DNA of 64,000 bases from Mytilisepta virgata (GCA_028015205.1 CM051516.1:47496230-47560229), one strand, 5' to 3'. Shown: positions 42,230-54,299, counted from the stretch's first letter. Notes: generated from the sequence alone by a model not told the origin. Numbers and translations are program-made.

Positions 42230-43090
42230 TGTTGAGATATGTAAACTCCATAAAAGGGTACTATAGATACATCTCCATCAAATGGAGAATTAAAATCACC
42301 CCGTTTGTCAGATATTTAAGATTGCCGCTTTCAAGAGTAATGTCGAGATCTAGAAAAGGTGTATTGTCATTCCTTTGATTGGACTTATTTAGAGTTAACT
42401 CAACAGGTTAAATTTTATTAATAATTTTACAATTCTGTGTTATTTATCGAAAAAATATCATCTAAATATCTAAAGGTGTTATTGAAATCTTTTAATAGGA
42501 CGTGTTTAGTTGGGCCTTTATGTAGTTTAGCCATAATTGTGATTCATAACAATAGAGAAACAAGTCCGCAAATACAGGTGCACAATTTGTACCCATAGGA
42601 ATATTGATTATTTGTCTAAAGATGTTTCTTTCAAAATGTATAAAACTATTGTCCAGTAAAAAATATAAAGCATTAGTCATATATAGATAGGTCCAGCTAG
42701 TGTATTTGTCCTATCTATCACAACTGAAAAAAAAGCTTTCAAGTCATGTATATAGGCACCATTTGATTAGATATGATAATTTATCTTTAGTAAGTTTGTG
42801 GGGTAAAGTTGTGTAAAGGGTAGAAAAGTCAGAACTGTTAATTGGATTAAATGAATCTTCAGTATAATGAACTTTAGCCAATACTTCTATATAGGGAACT
42901 TTATTATAATTAATATGGTGATGTCATACGTTATTAAGTAGGAACCATTCACTTTCATGAAGTTATTTTGTAATGTATGATAGTTCTAATTTATTTGGGT
43001 TTACCTTTGCCTTTTTATAAAGAAAAGGTTTTATTAGGCTAATGTCTACAATATTCCCACTTAAACAATTATATGTAGAATTTTTAATGA
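42230..43090 (-). pseudogene. Decayed Penelope-type reverse transcriptase
   Basis: On the - strand, with several stops and frameshifts: SDFSTLYTTLPHKLTKDKL (RT motif A region), FRQIINIPMGTNCAPVFADL then FLYCYES (motif B region), FRYLDDIFSINN (catalytic YxDD, shifted frame), then TPFLDLDIT and YGVYISQ. IPMGTNCAP plus FSTLYTxLPH is typical of Penelope-like retroelements. No intact ORF, so inactive. Confidence 0.7.
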
Positions 43091-44550
43091 AAAATGTAAG
43101 GAGAAAAATTCTCATTTTTTGTTTTCTTCGGGAAAAAAATGTTTGCTTCGCTTGTTGTGTGAAAAAATAATTTCGTTTTATCCAGACCTATAAAAAAACT
43201 ATCAAGCACAAAAGTTCCGTCGACCCATCGAAAATGGTTGGTGCCTAGACACGAAATGAGCATAGAAAATACCCTTGCCAAAAATGTAACTATATTAATA
43301 TATACCACAAACATTGTATTCAAAATACAATACTTTATCCAGGAAGCACACAAATATGCTTTTTTTTCGTATGGTTTATGAGCTATACCCACGGCAATGC
43401 TTTGTTAGGGCAAAAATTGTTATCAATACTTACCTACAGGGAAAAATACGGTAAGTTAAATTTTGCGTCTAAATTCTGGACTATACAACCTCAAAAATAT
43501 AAGGTGTTTTGTACTTGTACACACAAAACATGGCAGGGACCAGTTTATTTTACATCACCGCCATCCCTTCAACAGTGGACAGTATACAATCTGAATAAAA
43601 TCACTATTGTTACAAACATCCACTGAGAGGAAATATTTTCCCGCAATTTTCTGGCTTTATTCCATATTAATGAAAGTCTCTTCTGAAAGAATTCTAAGTT
43701 ATTTTCGCAGAAAATAATACAAGCATTCTTCTTTGATTTTAAAGTTATACTTCCCACTTTGTAAATTATAAAATGTACAAAAATACAACTGAATACAATT
43801 CTGTCTTTTGCATTTTAAAATGTCTCTTGTTAATAGTGGTACATGTACAAGTTTATTGCTCTCCTCACCACCCCGTATTTCCAAATATATTGAATGACAA
43901 CATTCGTGATAAATGTGCAATCGTTATATACAGACACAGTCAATTTATAACACTTGCTGTCAAATTGAAATTTTCGCAATTATATTTGGGGCGCTCGAGT
44001 TAAACTTCTGGGCTTAGCATAAACTCATTCTCGGTTTTTTATATATTTTTTCATGATATTATAACTGAAAATATGAAGAGAGACCTTTTCACATACTAGA
44101 CCAAAGAACGATTATTATTTGGTATAAGTACTGCTAGTTCGTTTTATCTTTCCAAACATTTTGTATTGGGTGTAAGAATAGCAGGTAGTGTCTGTATATC
44201 TCGGGAGGGGGAGGGGGTAACTTGACCATTTAATGACGGGGTGCGCCGTTGAAATTGAAAACTCTACCTAAAATTATCAGAGTTATATCGAATTTGTGAC
44301 CCAAAAATATCCAGGAAAGCTAAAATTACATATACCCGAAATTATTCAAAAATAAAATGCTCCGCTGGGCGCAGCTAGATACGACCGCAGATGTCGAACC
44401 CTGAATAGTTGGGGCAATTATGAACACAACATTCAAGCTTGATACAATACTGAATTTGGATTGTGAATAAATATTTGACACAGCATAGGTTTCTGACACA
44501 GAATGAATGTTGTCTAAGAACTGAAATTTTTTTAATTTACCTATTCAAAC
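43091..44550. other. Intergenic stretch without recognised features
   Basis: No coding exon, repeat unit or RNA gene could be supported on either strand. Confidence 0.35.
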
Positions 44551-44554
44551 CATA

Positions 44555-45600
44555 TCAGTATTATTTGTTTTTATATATAAATCAGAAATAACCAATTTAA
44601 AATTTAAAATTGGGCACACATAACAATTTCTTGCTATTGCGCAATACTGTGCAATTGAAGATTTCTTGCTATTGCACAATACTGTGCAATTGAAAATTTC
44701 TTGAAATATTTGACACATAATAGGTTTCTGACACAGAATAACTGAAATCAAAGAACTTAGAATTGGTCATATGATTTCAATTTATATTCAATTTTTTGCT
44801 TCTTGTGCAATATAATATGCTGTGGAGAATTGCCCCCCCCCCCCCAAAAAAAAAATAATAATTTACCCCTTTTTTTAGCTTTTGTGCAATACACTATGAA
44901 GTTGCACATTGACCCCCCCCTTCCAAAAAAAAAAAAACCAAAAAACAATAAAATTTATTGTAACCCCCCACCCCCCCCCCCTTTTTTTTGCTAAAAAAAT
45001 TTGAAATTTGCCTTTTAATTTATGAAATATGAAATGAGAAAAAAATTGCCCCCTCCCCAATTTCTCATTTACCCCCCCCCCCCCCTAAATTTTGTTTTCA
45101 ACCCCCCCCCCCCCCCCCCCCCCCCAATTTCTTTATACTTTGCAACCATAACAGCCCATTTAAATATACCATAACATATTAAAATAGAAAATGACATCAT
45201 AGTCATGGATGGCAAATTTTAAATATACATAATTTAAAAGCAGTTTAGAAGAGATAAACAAAAAAGCTTCATCAGCACATTTTATATTGGCAAATTTCCA
45301 ATGAAGTTCATTAAACTAGAGTTATTGGCAAATTTCCAATGGAATTTGTTAATAATAAAGTTTTGATAACAGGGCACACATATCAATTTCTTGCTATTGC
45401 ACAATACTGTGCAATTGAAAATTTCTTTAAATATTTGACACATAATAGGTTTCTGACACAGAATAACTGAAATCAAAGAACTTAGAATTGGTCATATGAT
45501 TTGAATTTATATTCAATTTTTTGCTTCTTGTGCAATACAATATGCTGTGGAGAATTGCCCCCCCCCCCCCAAAAAAAAAAAAATTTACCCCTTTTTTAGC
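44555..45600 (+). repeat. Duplicated block with long C and A homopolymers
   Basis: The 44664-44832 segment (TATTGCACAATACTGTGCAA ... ATGCTGTGGAGAATTG) recurs at 45388-45557 with few differences, each followed by C and A runs. Between them are C-runs of up to about 25 (45101-45125). The short ORFs are artefacts of the homopolymers. Confidence 0.8.
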
Positions 45601-46770
45601 TTTAATTTTGGACCCCGATTTGGACCAACTTGAAAACTGGGCCCATAATAAAAAAACTAAGTACATGTTTAGATTCAGCATATCAAAGAACCCCAAGAAT
45701 TCAATTTTTGTTAAGTTTAATAAACTAAGTTTAATTTTGGACCCTTTGGACCTTAATGTAGACCAATTTGAAAACGGGACCAAAAATTAAGAATCTAAAT
45801 GCACCGTTAGATTCGGCATATCAAAGAACCCCAATAGTTAAATTTTTGATGAAATCAAACAGAGTTTAATTTTGGACCCTTTTGGCCCCTAATTCCTAAA
45901 CTGTTGGGACCAAAACTCCAAAAATCAATCCCAACCTTCCTTTTGTAGTCATAAACCTTGTGTTTAAATTTCATAGATTTCTATTTACTTATACTAAAGT
46001 TATTGTGCAAAAACCCAAGAAAAATGCTTATTTGGGCCCTTTTTTAGCCCCTAATTCCTAAACTGTTGGGACCAAAACTCCCAAAAACAATCCCAACCTT
46101 CCTTTTGTGGTCATAAACCTTGTGTTAAAATTTCATAGATTTCTATTTACTTATACTAGAGTTATTGTGCGAAAACCAAGAAAAATGCTTATTGGGCCCT
46201 TTTTTGGCCCCTAATTCTTCAATCTAATTAAAAACCGATCTCTCATCGCTCCCGTTTTCTGATATGTCGCGTGGGAGATCTAACGAAACCCGCTTTGAGG
46301 TCACATGTGAGTGACCTCGTAGGTGTGTCCTGTTCGACCAATGAAATTGCGGCTTACGCGATCTTGTAAGTTGATTACAAAGAAATCGTCAGTCCCAGAA
46401 TTCATAAACTTTTTTGATTGGCTTACTGATAGGAAGTCAACTCATTTGCATGTCATTATAAATTCATAAGTTCCAGTTCACTCACATGTGACCTCAAAGC
46501 GGGTTTCGTTAGATCTCCCACGCGACATATCAGAAAACGGGAGCGATGAGAGATCGGTTTTTAATTAGATTGCTAATTCTTAAACTGTTGGGACCAAAAC
46601 TCCCAAAATCAATCCCGACCTTCCTTTTGTGGTCATAAACCTTGTGTTTAAATTTCAAAGATTTCTATTAACTTATACTAAAGTTATAGTGCGAAAACCA
46701 AATGTCTTCGGACGACGACGCCGCCAATGTCATACCAATATACGACCGTAAAAATTTTGCGGTCGTATAA
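45601..46770 (+). repeat. ~161-bp tandem repeats with terminal hairpin
   Basis: Units keyed by CTAATTCCTAAACTGTTGGG start at 45889, 46051 and 46211 (the last interrupted by an inserted element), preceded by related units. The array ends ATACGACCGTAAAAATTTT then GCGGTCGTAT, a perfect hairpin at 46740-46769. Confidence 0.8.
46211..46581. mobile_element. 353-bp inverted-repeat element with perfect 95-bp ends and 9-bp target duplication
   Basis: Element 46220-46572: the first 95 bases (from CAATCTAATTAAAAACC to ATGTGAGTGA) are the exact reverse complement of the last 95. The direct repeat CTAATTCTT flanks it at 46211-46219 and 46573-46581. The empty site is visible in neighbouring tandem units. 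Long inverted ends and a 9-bp duplication fit a Mutator-like non-autonomous element. No coding capacity. Confidence 0.9.
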
Positions 46771-47488
46771 TAAAAAAGGCTGTTATCATAATGTGACATG
46801 CATTTAACATTTTTACATTGAATTCTCTTCAGTACCTTATAAAAATCTACAGAAATTTTTAAACTTTTCACCGGAACTCTCCAAAGTGTTAAAAAATCCC
46901 AACCAGAAATCTCCACCTGTTTTGTAAAATCTTGACCCGAATTTGGCGCATGTCCAGTACCCAATATATCATTGAGTTACCGCACCCCCCCAAAAAAAAA
47001 AGCTGCATAAAGATTCCTGTAAAACTTTCTCATTCATATCTTTCGTACATGTAACCTATGTAAAGCCCATAGAACAGGATTGTGGAATAAAGGCTAAAAC
47101 TTCCCCATTGAAATGAAATATAGTAATGCCTTATATGCTACTGCATACCTAATATCACTGATTTATCAAACAATTCCTGTTAAAACTAAGCTATTCACAA
47201 AATATTACATCTTAACAATGTAAACATTTTCGATGACCTTCACTACTTCAGTCAGTGAACTATTACCGGTATTGAGGGAGAAAACACATCTATAAGGTAT
47301 ACTGATGCTAATCCAATTCCAGATGTTGAAAGTGGCATAAAACACCCAACATATCATCCTAATCTGTGATTGCCATTATTTTGAGTTTCAAGAACTACAC
47401 AGATAACTTGGTTAAATAAACAATAAATTGGATAACAGGAACAATCAACAATGACTTACCAATCAATTAAATCCAATCGACACTTAGA

Positions 47489-47823
47489 TAAGGCCACACC
47501 AAATTGATTTTTAGTTTTTTTGGATTTTTTATGGCAAAAATAGGTTTGAGCAAGGGCAATTTTGATTTTAATTTTTTTTCTTGACAACTATTTTTTTTAC
47601 AGGCGAAAATCAAATTTATGTGCAGCAAAAAGTTTTCAACTAAAAGATTGCAAAAATGGAAAATTTTAGGAGCAGGCAAACACTTTTTATTTTTTATTTT
47701 TTTAATTTGGGGCTAATTTTGAGCATTTTTTTAAATGAAGCAACAACAAAATTTTTCTTAAAATTTACAAAGTCAATAGCGCAAAAATTCAAAGAACAAA
47801 AAATGTATTTTGGTGTGACCTAA
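47489..47823. mobile_element. Harbinger-like MITE with TAA target duplication
   Basis: GGCCACACCAAA at 47492 and TTTGGTGTGACC ending at 47820 are inverted (one mismatch), flanked by TAA on both sides (47489-47491, 47821-47823). Three-base TAA/TTA duplication is typical of PIF/Harbinger. The interior is A/T-rich. Confidence 0.55.
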
Positions 47824-48058
47824 TATGCCAATTGTATAGAGACAATCCTTAACATTACATGCTTCAAGTACAGTTACATTCAGTTTCAGAAGATGTTGTC
47901 ATATTGTTCAAAAAAGACTTTTTAATCTACAAAACTATTAAGTTTAAATATTGTAAAAAGTAAGAGATTCAATAGACTTCAAGGAAATGAAGTTTACGAA
48001 TCCAGAAGTTGCAGCTGAGGTAAAAATTTGAAAAGAAATACATGACAAGATGTATAAA

Positions 48059-48064
48059 TTTATT
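48059..48064 (-). terminator. MRPL23 poly(A) signal overlapping the stop codon
   Basis: AATAAA on the - strand shares its first bases with the TAA stop at 48063-48065. No second AATAAA was seen in roughly the next 130 nt downstream, so the 3'UTR may be only about 15-35 nt. Confidence 0.5.
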
Positions 48065-48215
48065 ATCTGTACCATGGTGGTACACTATGTCTGTCCCAAT
48101 ATGTTCGTCTGTTCACTTCCAATAAACGTTCATACTGTTCAAATTCTTCTTGGTTTTTTTTATGCGGTAGATTTTCTTGTGTTATGTCAGGATATTCAAA
48201 AGTTAATCCTTCTCC
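48063..48215 (-). CDS. MRPL23: Exon 5 of MRPL23 (C-terminus and stop)
   Basis: Acceptor tcttcacag/G. Encodes GEGLTFEYPDITQENLPHKK and ends RHSVPPWYR then TAA. The FEYPD and PPW elements correspond to FxFPD and PxW in other mL23 proteins. Confidence 0.86.
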   Translation of the reverse strand, partial: GEGLTFEYPDITQENLPHKKNQEEFEQYERLLEVNRRTYWDRHSVPPWYR

Positions 48216-51200
48216 CTGTGAAGAAAAAAAAAGGTTTCTTTACAACAAATTTGTACCATATTTTTTTTTCTACCTCCTTTAAGGATGTATTCTTCTGATG
48301 TTTCAGTCTGGTTGAAATCTTGTTTGGGAATTATTTCCAAAAGATGTGATACAAGTGGAAAATATTAATGAATTTAAAAAATATTATATTCCAACTAAAC
48401 TCTGTGAAAAAATTATGTACTTACAATAAGTAGTTTCTGAGTAACAATATTTTCAAATTTTATAACCAATCTGGTCAGTGTCATCAGCAACAATAATGTT
48501 GAGAAAATGGGTGAGGGGTAGAATGATTTTACCAAAAATATGTACATCCCATATCAAATTTTTCTTTCTAAAATTCTTTAATATGTATTTTTTCAATCGT
48601 TTATAACAAAGAAGTTGAAATTGTATACTAAATTGACTGCCCGGTCATTTTGACACAAAAAAACAACAAAATTTTATAAAACTTTCTTATATTAACACCT
48701 GGCCCAAATGGCCATGTGAGCATTTGTCATTACTTGGCGTCCCTCTGTTAACTTTTACATTTTATCTTCTCCTCTGAAACCCCTATGCCAAATGAACTGA
48801 AACTTGATGTGAAGCACCTATGGAAGGACCTTTATAAACTTTGCATATTTTGTTCCGCTCGGACAACTTATATGGCCGCCATGATGAATTCTTATTTCTG
48901 ATTGGTCAAAATTTCAAAAATCTTCTCCTCAGAAACTGCAAAGCCAACTGAAATGTAACTTGGTATGATGCACTTACCAAAGGACCTTTATAAAGTTTGA
49001 ATATTTCGTTTCGGTCAGACAACTAATATGGCAGCCATTATTTCTGATTGGAAAAATTTTAAAAATCTTCTCCTCTGACACCCTTAAACTAAATGACCTT
49101 AAACTTTGTATGAAGCATCGATGGAAAGAGCTTTACACATTTTACATATTTTGTTCCGGTCAAAGAACTTACATGGCCGCTATAATGAATTCTTATTTCT
49201 GATTGGTCAAAATTTCAAAAATAAAATTTTCTGAAACCGCAAAGCAAAATGAGCTGTAACTTGGTATAAAGCATCGGTGGAAGGACCTTTATAAAGTTTG
49301 CATATTTCGTCCTGGTCAGCCAGCTAATATGGCAGCTATGATGAATTCTTATTTTTGATTTGTTAAAATTTCAAAAATCTCCTCCTCTGAAACCATAAAG
49401 GCAAAATTAATTGATATATGGTATGAAACATCTATGGAAGGTCCATTACAATTTTCACTTGAAATAAAAATGGGATTGATTGTGGGACTGTCAGGTGAGC
49501 GATACAGGCTCAATTCTCTTGAGCCTCTTGTTTCAAATTCCTACAGGTAGATTAAATGAGGAAAAGCTAAGAATTATTTTAGATTATCCATATATTTTAA
49601 AAGTAGGGACATACTTATGAACGGGGGTCCGCAACCTTAAAATTGTAATCCCATCCTTAAAGTTTCATGAACGTGAAATGACTGCTACCGTTTTATCAGA
49701 AATGAATTATTATTTTCCACCGCATTCAATTTTTGGATAGTACTACATGTATTTATGTAGAGTGTATAATTGTTACTTACCAATGTTACAAAGGCAAGTT
49801 TCTGGTCATCTTCTCTACCAATCTGATGGCCCAGAAATTTGTGATCTATGGATTTTCCTGTAAATCAACATAACAGATTTGTGAATGATCTTCAGGATAT
49901 GGACACAGATAACAAACAAATAAAAATGTCATTCACGATAAAATGAAAAATAAGAATTTGGCCTGCATGTTGCATTTTTCTCAATTTGCACAAAAAAGGA
50001 TGAATATCATCTATAAGCACAACCACACACAAAATAAAAACTGGCAAAAAGACAATGCACTATCCTTGCATATGAATACACAGTGCAATAATTCCAAATT
50101 ACTCACATAACTGCATTTGAAAGGCACACATCATTAATTTGAAATCACTTGACTCTTAATTAAATTGTGATAATTTTTTGTTTTAAGAGTATTATTCCTG
50201 ACAATTTCCAAGCAATATCTGCATTAAAGAGAAATCACATCTGCAATTTTCAATAACAATAATTTGGGATATTTTGCTGCGGCCAGTTTTTATTGGTAGC
50301 AGAAGCCAGAGGACCCGGAGAGAACCACCGACGTTCAGTAGTAAAATTGGCAATCCTTGTCAATTAAGATCTGACTGAACTCACAACCTCAGTGTTGACA
50401 GGCCAGTGATCATTAGTAGTCATGACAAACTACCTACATGTAGACCACTGGCACCCCATTTGGGAATGTATACAGATATATTTAAAACACTCAACATTTT
50501 TTACAATATAAATAGTTTTCTTAATTCTTTGGTTGGCCAACTGCCTTATTCTCAATAAAAGCTTCCCCAATGACTTTCAATTTATTAAAGCCATTTCAAA
50601 CTTTCATTTTCTTTGCAAATTTATATCCTACACTTCTTCGTACATTTCATTATAGTAAATTTTATTTCAAGAATGAACCAGTTAAATAATCTTTGCTCCT
50701 TTGGTCAAATAAAAAATCATTAGCGATTTTTAATTTTTTTGTTTTACAGAGTTTTTACTTCCCCATATATTAACAAAAAAGAAATACCTGTAAAAAGTTA
50801 ATCCAGATGCTGAAATTAAATTCTATTAGCAAGGATTACCGTTTAAAATAAAAGGTTTGTATAACCATGTACTTCATGTGTGAATCACAAAATCCTGTCA
50901 AAAATGTGGAATGTCAAAAGCACTTGCTATACAACAAGCCGTTTATGGTAACTGTCACTGCCCTATATAAACTTCATGTCAGTCATAATAATCCAGTTTT
51001 GCAGTGATTTTTGTCTTGCCCATATACAATTTACTCAGGTCATCTCAAACTCCTTTGCTTCCTGACACCTCAAAGTAATTTGTTGAATGGACGGATGGAT
51101 TATTGTTATTGTCCAGTGGCAGTTATCACATACTTTATAACATACATTTTATTACAAGAACATGTTGATATGATATGAATGTCACCGTACATTAGTTTTG

Positions 51201-54162
51201 ATAGTGCTTTTATTGGGTGTGCTTGATTTTGACTTTTGATGTTCAATGTACATTAAATTTATATTCATTATCATTATCATTTCATTTCATTTTCATTTTA
51301 ATTACATATTTTTGACTTTGATGAATGACGTCACATACGCATGTTATATTCACTATATGCATGAATTTCACATTCACATTTTGGCGCGAATTCATTTTTA
51401 GGTTCTCTGCGCATCTTTTTTATTCATTAACTACCAGTTAGCCTAAGCGAGCGGTATCTCTAAAAAGCAAACCATATTTGCAGGTATTTAATTTTCTAGA
51501 ACTTTTTCAGTGTTTGATATTTGAAATATTTTCAGGTGTCTTTTTATTTTCGCAGTGTTCTTTTTATTTTTAGTTTTGGAATTATTTATTAAAAATAGTA
51601 AAATTACAAAAAGTGAACACATTTAATTTGAATTGATTTTTGTGTTAAAGTTGATTTTAGTTTTTCATAATTGGTTTGCGATTAAACAACTTTAAACATT
51701 GGCGTAAGACTATTTACAGAGGTATTGATTATTTAAGTGAGGTCTGTTCGTTTGGTCAGTTTATCGTATGAATTGTGTGCGTCGATGTTCTTCATTCACA
51801 GTTTTATATTATTATATTTGCAGTTAATAAAACAAAGTGCAGCACATTGTTACAGATTTCTTTGTTATTTCACCCTAATGATATGGTGTTATAGTGAGGG
51901 CTATTCCAGAAAAAATGGTATGGGGGGGTTGGAAGGCATTTTTTTTCAGCACCCACTACCCATACAATTTAAAATAAAATTTCCTTATGCTTCCTTTAGA
52001 ATTTTTTTCCAGACCCCCGACCACCCATACAATTTTATATAAAGTGCCTTCCAACCCTCCCACACATTTTTTTCCGGAATAGCCCTGACATGAATATGAA
52101 CCCTGCTTTGTACTAGACCAACAAGCTGAGACGGTTTTTTAACGTGCCAGTTCATGAGGTCACGGTCTGCAGGAAGACATGTTACGCCACCTGGACACAT
52201 TATTCTGATTATGAGCCGACCAGTCTCTGCTCTTACTTCTAAATGCAGCATGCTTGGCAGAAAAGCAGCAAATACCGATTTTAAAGTCTTTGGTTTGACA
52301 TTGGGATCGAACCTGGGACCTTCCGCTCTCTAGGCGAGCACGAGACCACCAAGGCAGTTGAAATTTGTTGGTACCAAGACTATACTATGCAATATATTTA
52401 CTCCTATTTACTCAAACTTACTGTTAATATACCATAAATTTACCATGTGATTAGTCCAAATGTCCCATCAGACATAATGGCAATGACTTCAGTACTTGTT
52501 GTCAAACTTTGGAAATACCTATTTTTTTATTAGACATCACCAATGATCACATGCAAAGTATTAAGGCGGTTTCAACTTTGGATATAATTTACCATCATCA
52601 TTGATTATGGTGTGAATACCTAGGTCAAATTATTTTTCAGTCCAATGAACTTTGATAAAGGGGGTTAATCATTAATTTACATTTGTGTCACTGAATAGAA
52701 ACAGTGTATAAATTAAAGATTTCCATGTATGATTAAATGTACTATAAAACTCACCTTCCACAACCCGTATGTTAACTTTTAAAACAGGTACTTTGTAAAT
52801 CTTCTCTAAATACTGTTTAATATCAAACTTACTCATTCTAAAAATGAAAAAATGACCGACATACTGAGATATAGAAAGTATAAGGGGTATACTGAAAATT
52901 AACACACAATCACACATTTGTGATTTATACCTGACAAATCAATACATCAGAAAGTAAACTCTAACAGACCATGTAATTCTCAATGTTACCAAAAATTATA
53001 GAAATGTGTGTGGAGTTATATTCTAATAAAATTATATATAAATACATTAAAACATAAACCTAATTTGTTTTGACTTTTAATCAAAAGTGGATCAGATTGA
53101 ATTAAATTTACAATGTACGTAATAAAAAAATTAATTTTACGTGCAGATTTTAACAAATTTATATGTACATGATGTAAGTGAATTTGTACATGGTTCGTAC
53201 ATGTACTTTAAGTTGTACATGGTTCGTACCTGTAATTTAAGTTTTGTCAATGTGTAATAAATGTACTTGATAAAACGGAATGCAACATGAACAAGTGGGG
53301 GAAATATATATACACATGTATATTTATAAAGCATAGGAATAATATATACTATTTAGCTGTAGGAAACATTGGTTACAAGTTAGATCCACTTACTGAGGAT
53401 GAACTTCAAAATGTACTTGATTGTTAGGAACTTCCTTTTCAGGTTTGATCATTTTCATCCAGAAATGACATAACAAAACTCTGTTTTGTGGGTTTCCTTC
53501 CCAGTACACAGGATAAAGTGGTATTTTCTGTTTCCATAATGGACTGAAAATGTAGAAAAGATAAGAATTCCTTTACTTTGCTTAAGTAATGATCATGAAT
53601 AACTGTTATAAAAAACATGTCAAACGACATTTTTAAAGTGAATAATACTGAAGTTAGTGTTCAAGTCAAGAGTTTATTTACTGTGGAAACTTTATCCTAT
53701 TGACCTATTTCTGGCCCTTTTCCGTGGCTAGTAGGCATAGGACGAGCAACAGAAATGTTTTTAGTATACATGTATGGTTTGCCTTAACTAAAAGTACGGG
53801 TATTATCAATGATATAACATGAATAAACAAATTTACACTCGACATTTGTCGACCAATAACTCAATCATTTTTGTCATGTATCATAACAATCTGTATTATA
53901 ATATGACATGTTTTACTTTATTCACAAAAAATCATTTGACTGTGTGATCTATCCTGAATTTACATATATGTCTGAAAAATGGAAATATGACAGTACTTCA
54001 TTATCAAATTACCAATATTACTTGCTCTGTTTCAATTGCATATTTCAATTACATTTTCCATTGAGATTACAATGTTTTAACAATAATGGAAGAAAGAATT
54101 GATCAATTATAATGGATCCATGGAATTACACTTACGGTATATATTATATATGTCTTGGACAT
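48063..54162 (-). CDS. MRPL23: Mitochondrial ribosomal protein L23 (5 coding exons, about 157 aa)
   Basis: Spliced on the - strand: 54136-54162 (probable), 53394-53527 (or to 53543), 52755-52837, 49781-49857, 48063-48215. Exons 2-5 have GT-AG borders and matching phases. The protein reads KIPLYPVYWEGNPQNRVL, then FWMKMIKP, FDIKQYLEKIYKVPVLKV, IGREDDQKLAFVTL and C-terminal SVPPWYR. These match the metazoan mL23 landmarks: YPxY..GNPQxRVF, the YLExIYxVPV helix, DxKLAYVxL and a Pro-Trp C-terminus. About 157 residues agrees with the usual 150-155. The product is a large-subunit mitoribosome protein made in the cytosol and acting in the matrix near the exit tunnel. The first exon is uncertain: only an alternative acceptor inside exon 2 (53527) keeps phase with the candidate ATG exon. 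The AATAAA signal overlaps the stop codon. Confidence 0.88.
48700..49535 (-). mobile_element. Family B element in MRPL23 intron 4
   Basis: Repeated units (CTTCTCCTCTGAAAC, ATGGCCGCCATGATGAATTC, TTTCTGATTGGTCAAAAT) end at the inverted terminus CAGGTGAGCGATACAGGC then TCTTGAGCCTCTTG (49493-49530), the partner of the left end at 1452. Noncoding. Confidence 0.6.
49781..49857 (-). CDS. MRPL23: Exon 4 of MRPL23
   Basis: Acceptor atttacag/G, donor attg/gtaagt. Encodes KSIDHKFLGHQIGREDDQKL and AFVTL, matching the conserved K-x-D-x-KLAYV region. Confidence 0.88.
50284..50455 (-). mobile_element. tRNA-derived SINE, second copy
   Basis: On the - strand it matches the SINE at 12550-12856 (AGTGGTCTACATG, TCATGACTACTAATGATCAC, TTGACAAGGATTGCCAAT) with a damaged B box. 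Lies in MRPL23 intron 3. Confidence 0.65.
51897..52087. mobile_element. ~190-bp MITE with AGGGCTATTCC ends
   Basis: AGGGCTATTCCAGAAAAAA at 51897 is inverted at the right end (TTTTTTTCCGGAATAGCCCT), with GGTTGGAAGGCA continuing the match inward. No clear target duplication, so probably old. Confidence 0.6.
52090..52360 (-). mobile_element. tRNA-derived SINE, second family
   Basis: On the - strand a tRNA-like head: CCTTGGTGGTCTCGTGCTCG (A-box region), then GGTTCGATCCC (perfect B box), then a body with AACCAAAGACTTTAAAATC. Abuts the MITE at 51897-52087. It could be mistaken for a tRNA gene, but no full cloverleaf is evident. Confidence 0.6.
52755..52837 (-). CDS. MRPL23: Exon 3 of MRPL23
   Basis: Acceptor atttttag/A, donor ggaag/gtgagt. 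Encodes MSKFDIKQYLEKIYKVPVLK and VNIRVVE, the most conserved helix-strand of mL23. Confidence 0.88.
53394..53527 (-). CDS. MRPL23: Exon 2 of MRPL23
   Basis: Encodes KIPLYPVYWEGNPQNRVLLC, then HFWMKMIKPEKEVPNNQ and VHFEVHP, ending with two bases of Gln before donor ca/gtaagt. A pyrimidine-rich acceptor (acattttcag) would extend it to 53543, adding PLWKQ in the same reading frame. Confidence 0.8.
54136..54162 (-). CDS. MRPL23: Probable exon 1 of MRPL23 (start codon)
   Basis: Encodes MSKTYIIYT from an ATG in context aaaATG, followed by a perfect donor acc/gtaagt. It ends in phase 0 and joins in frame only to the internal acceptor of exon 2 (aaacag/AAA), not to the stronger upstream one. A different first exon remains possible. 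Confidence 0.4.
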
Positions 54163-54299
54163 TTTAGAATTGAACCTTTTGATCAAATTTATAAATCATC
54201 TAGATCTATAACAGTGAAATGCACGTAGAACCATAACACATTTATAAAAACCCTTCAATTGCTGTTCTAGTGGAGTACTCCTTTAGCTGAGTTGGTAAA

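Noticed and set aside
47461..48300. ORFs at 47467-47679 (-) and 48050-48298 (+)
   Set aside because: The first lies in the TAA-flanked MITE; the second is antisense to MRPL23 exon 5.
52290..52360. Possible tRNA gene (perfect B box)
   Set aside because: No complete acceptor stem or cloverleaf; the body continues as a SINE with a shared core elsewhere.
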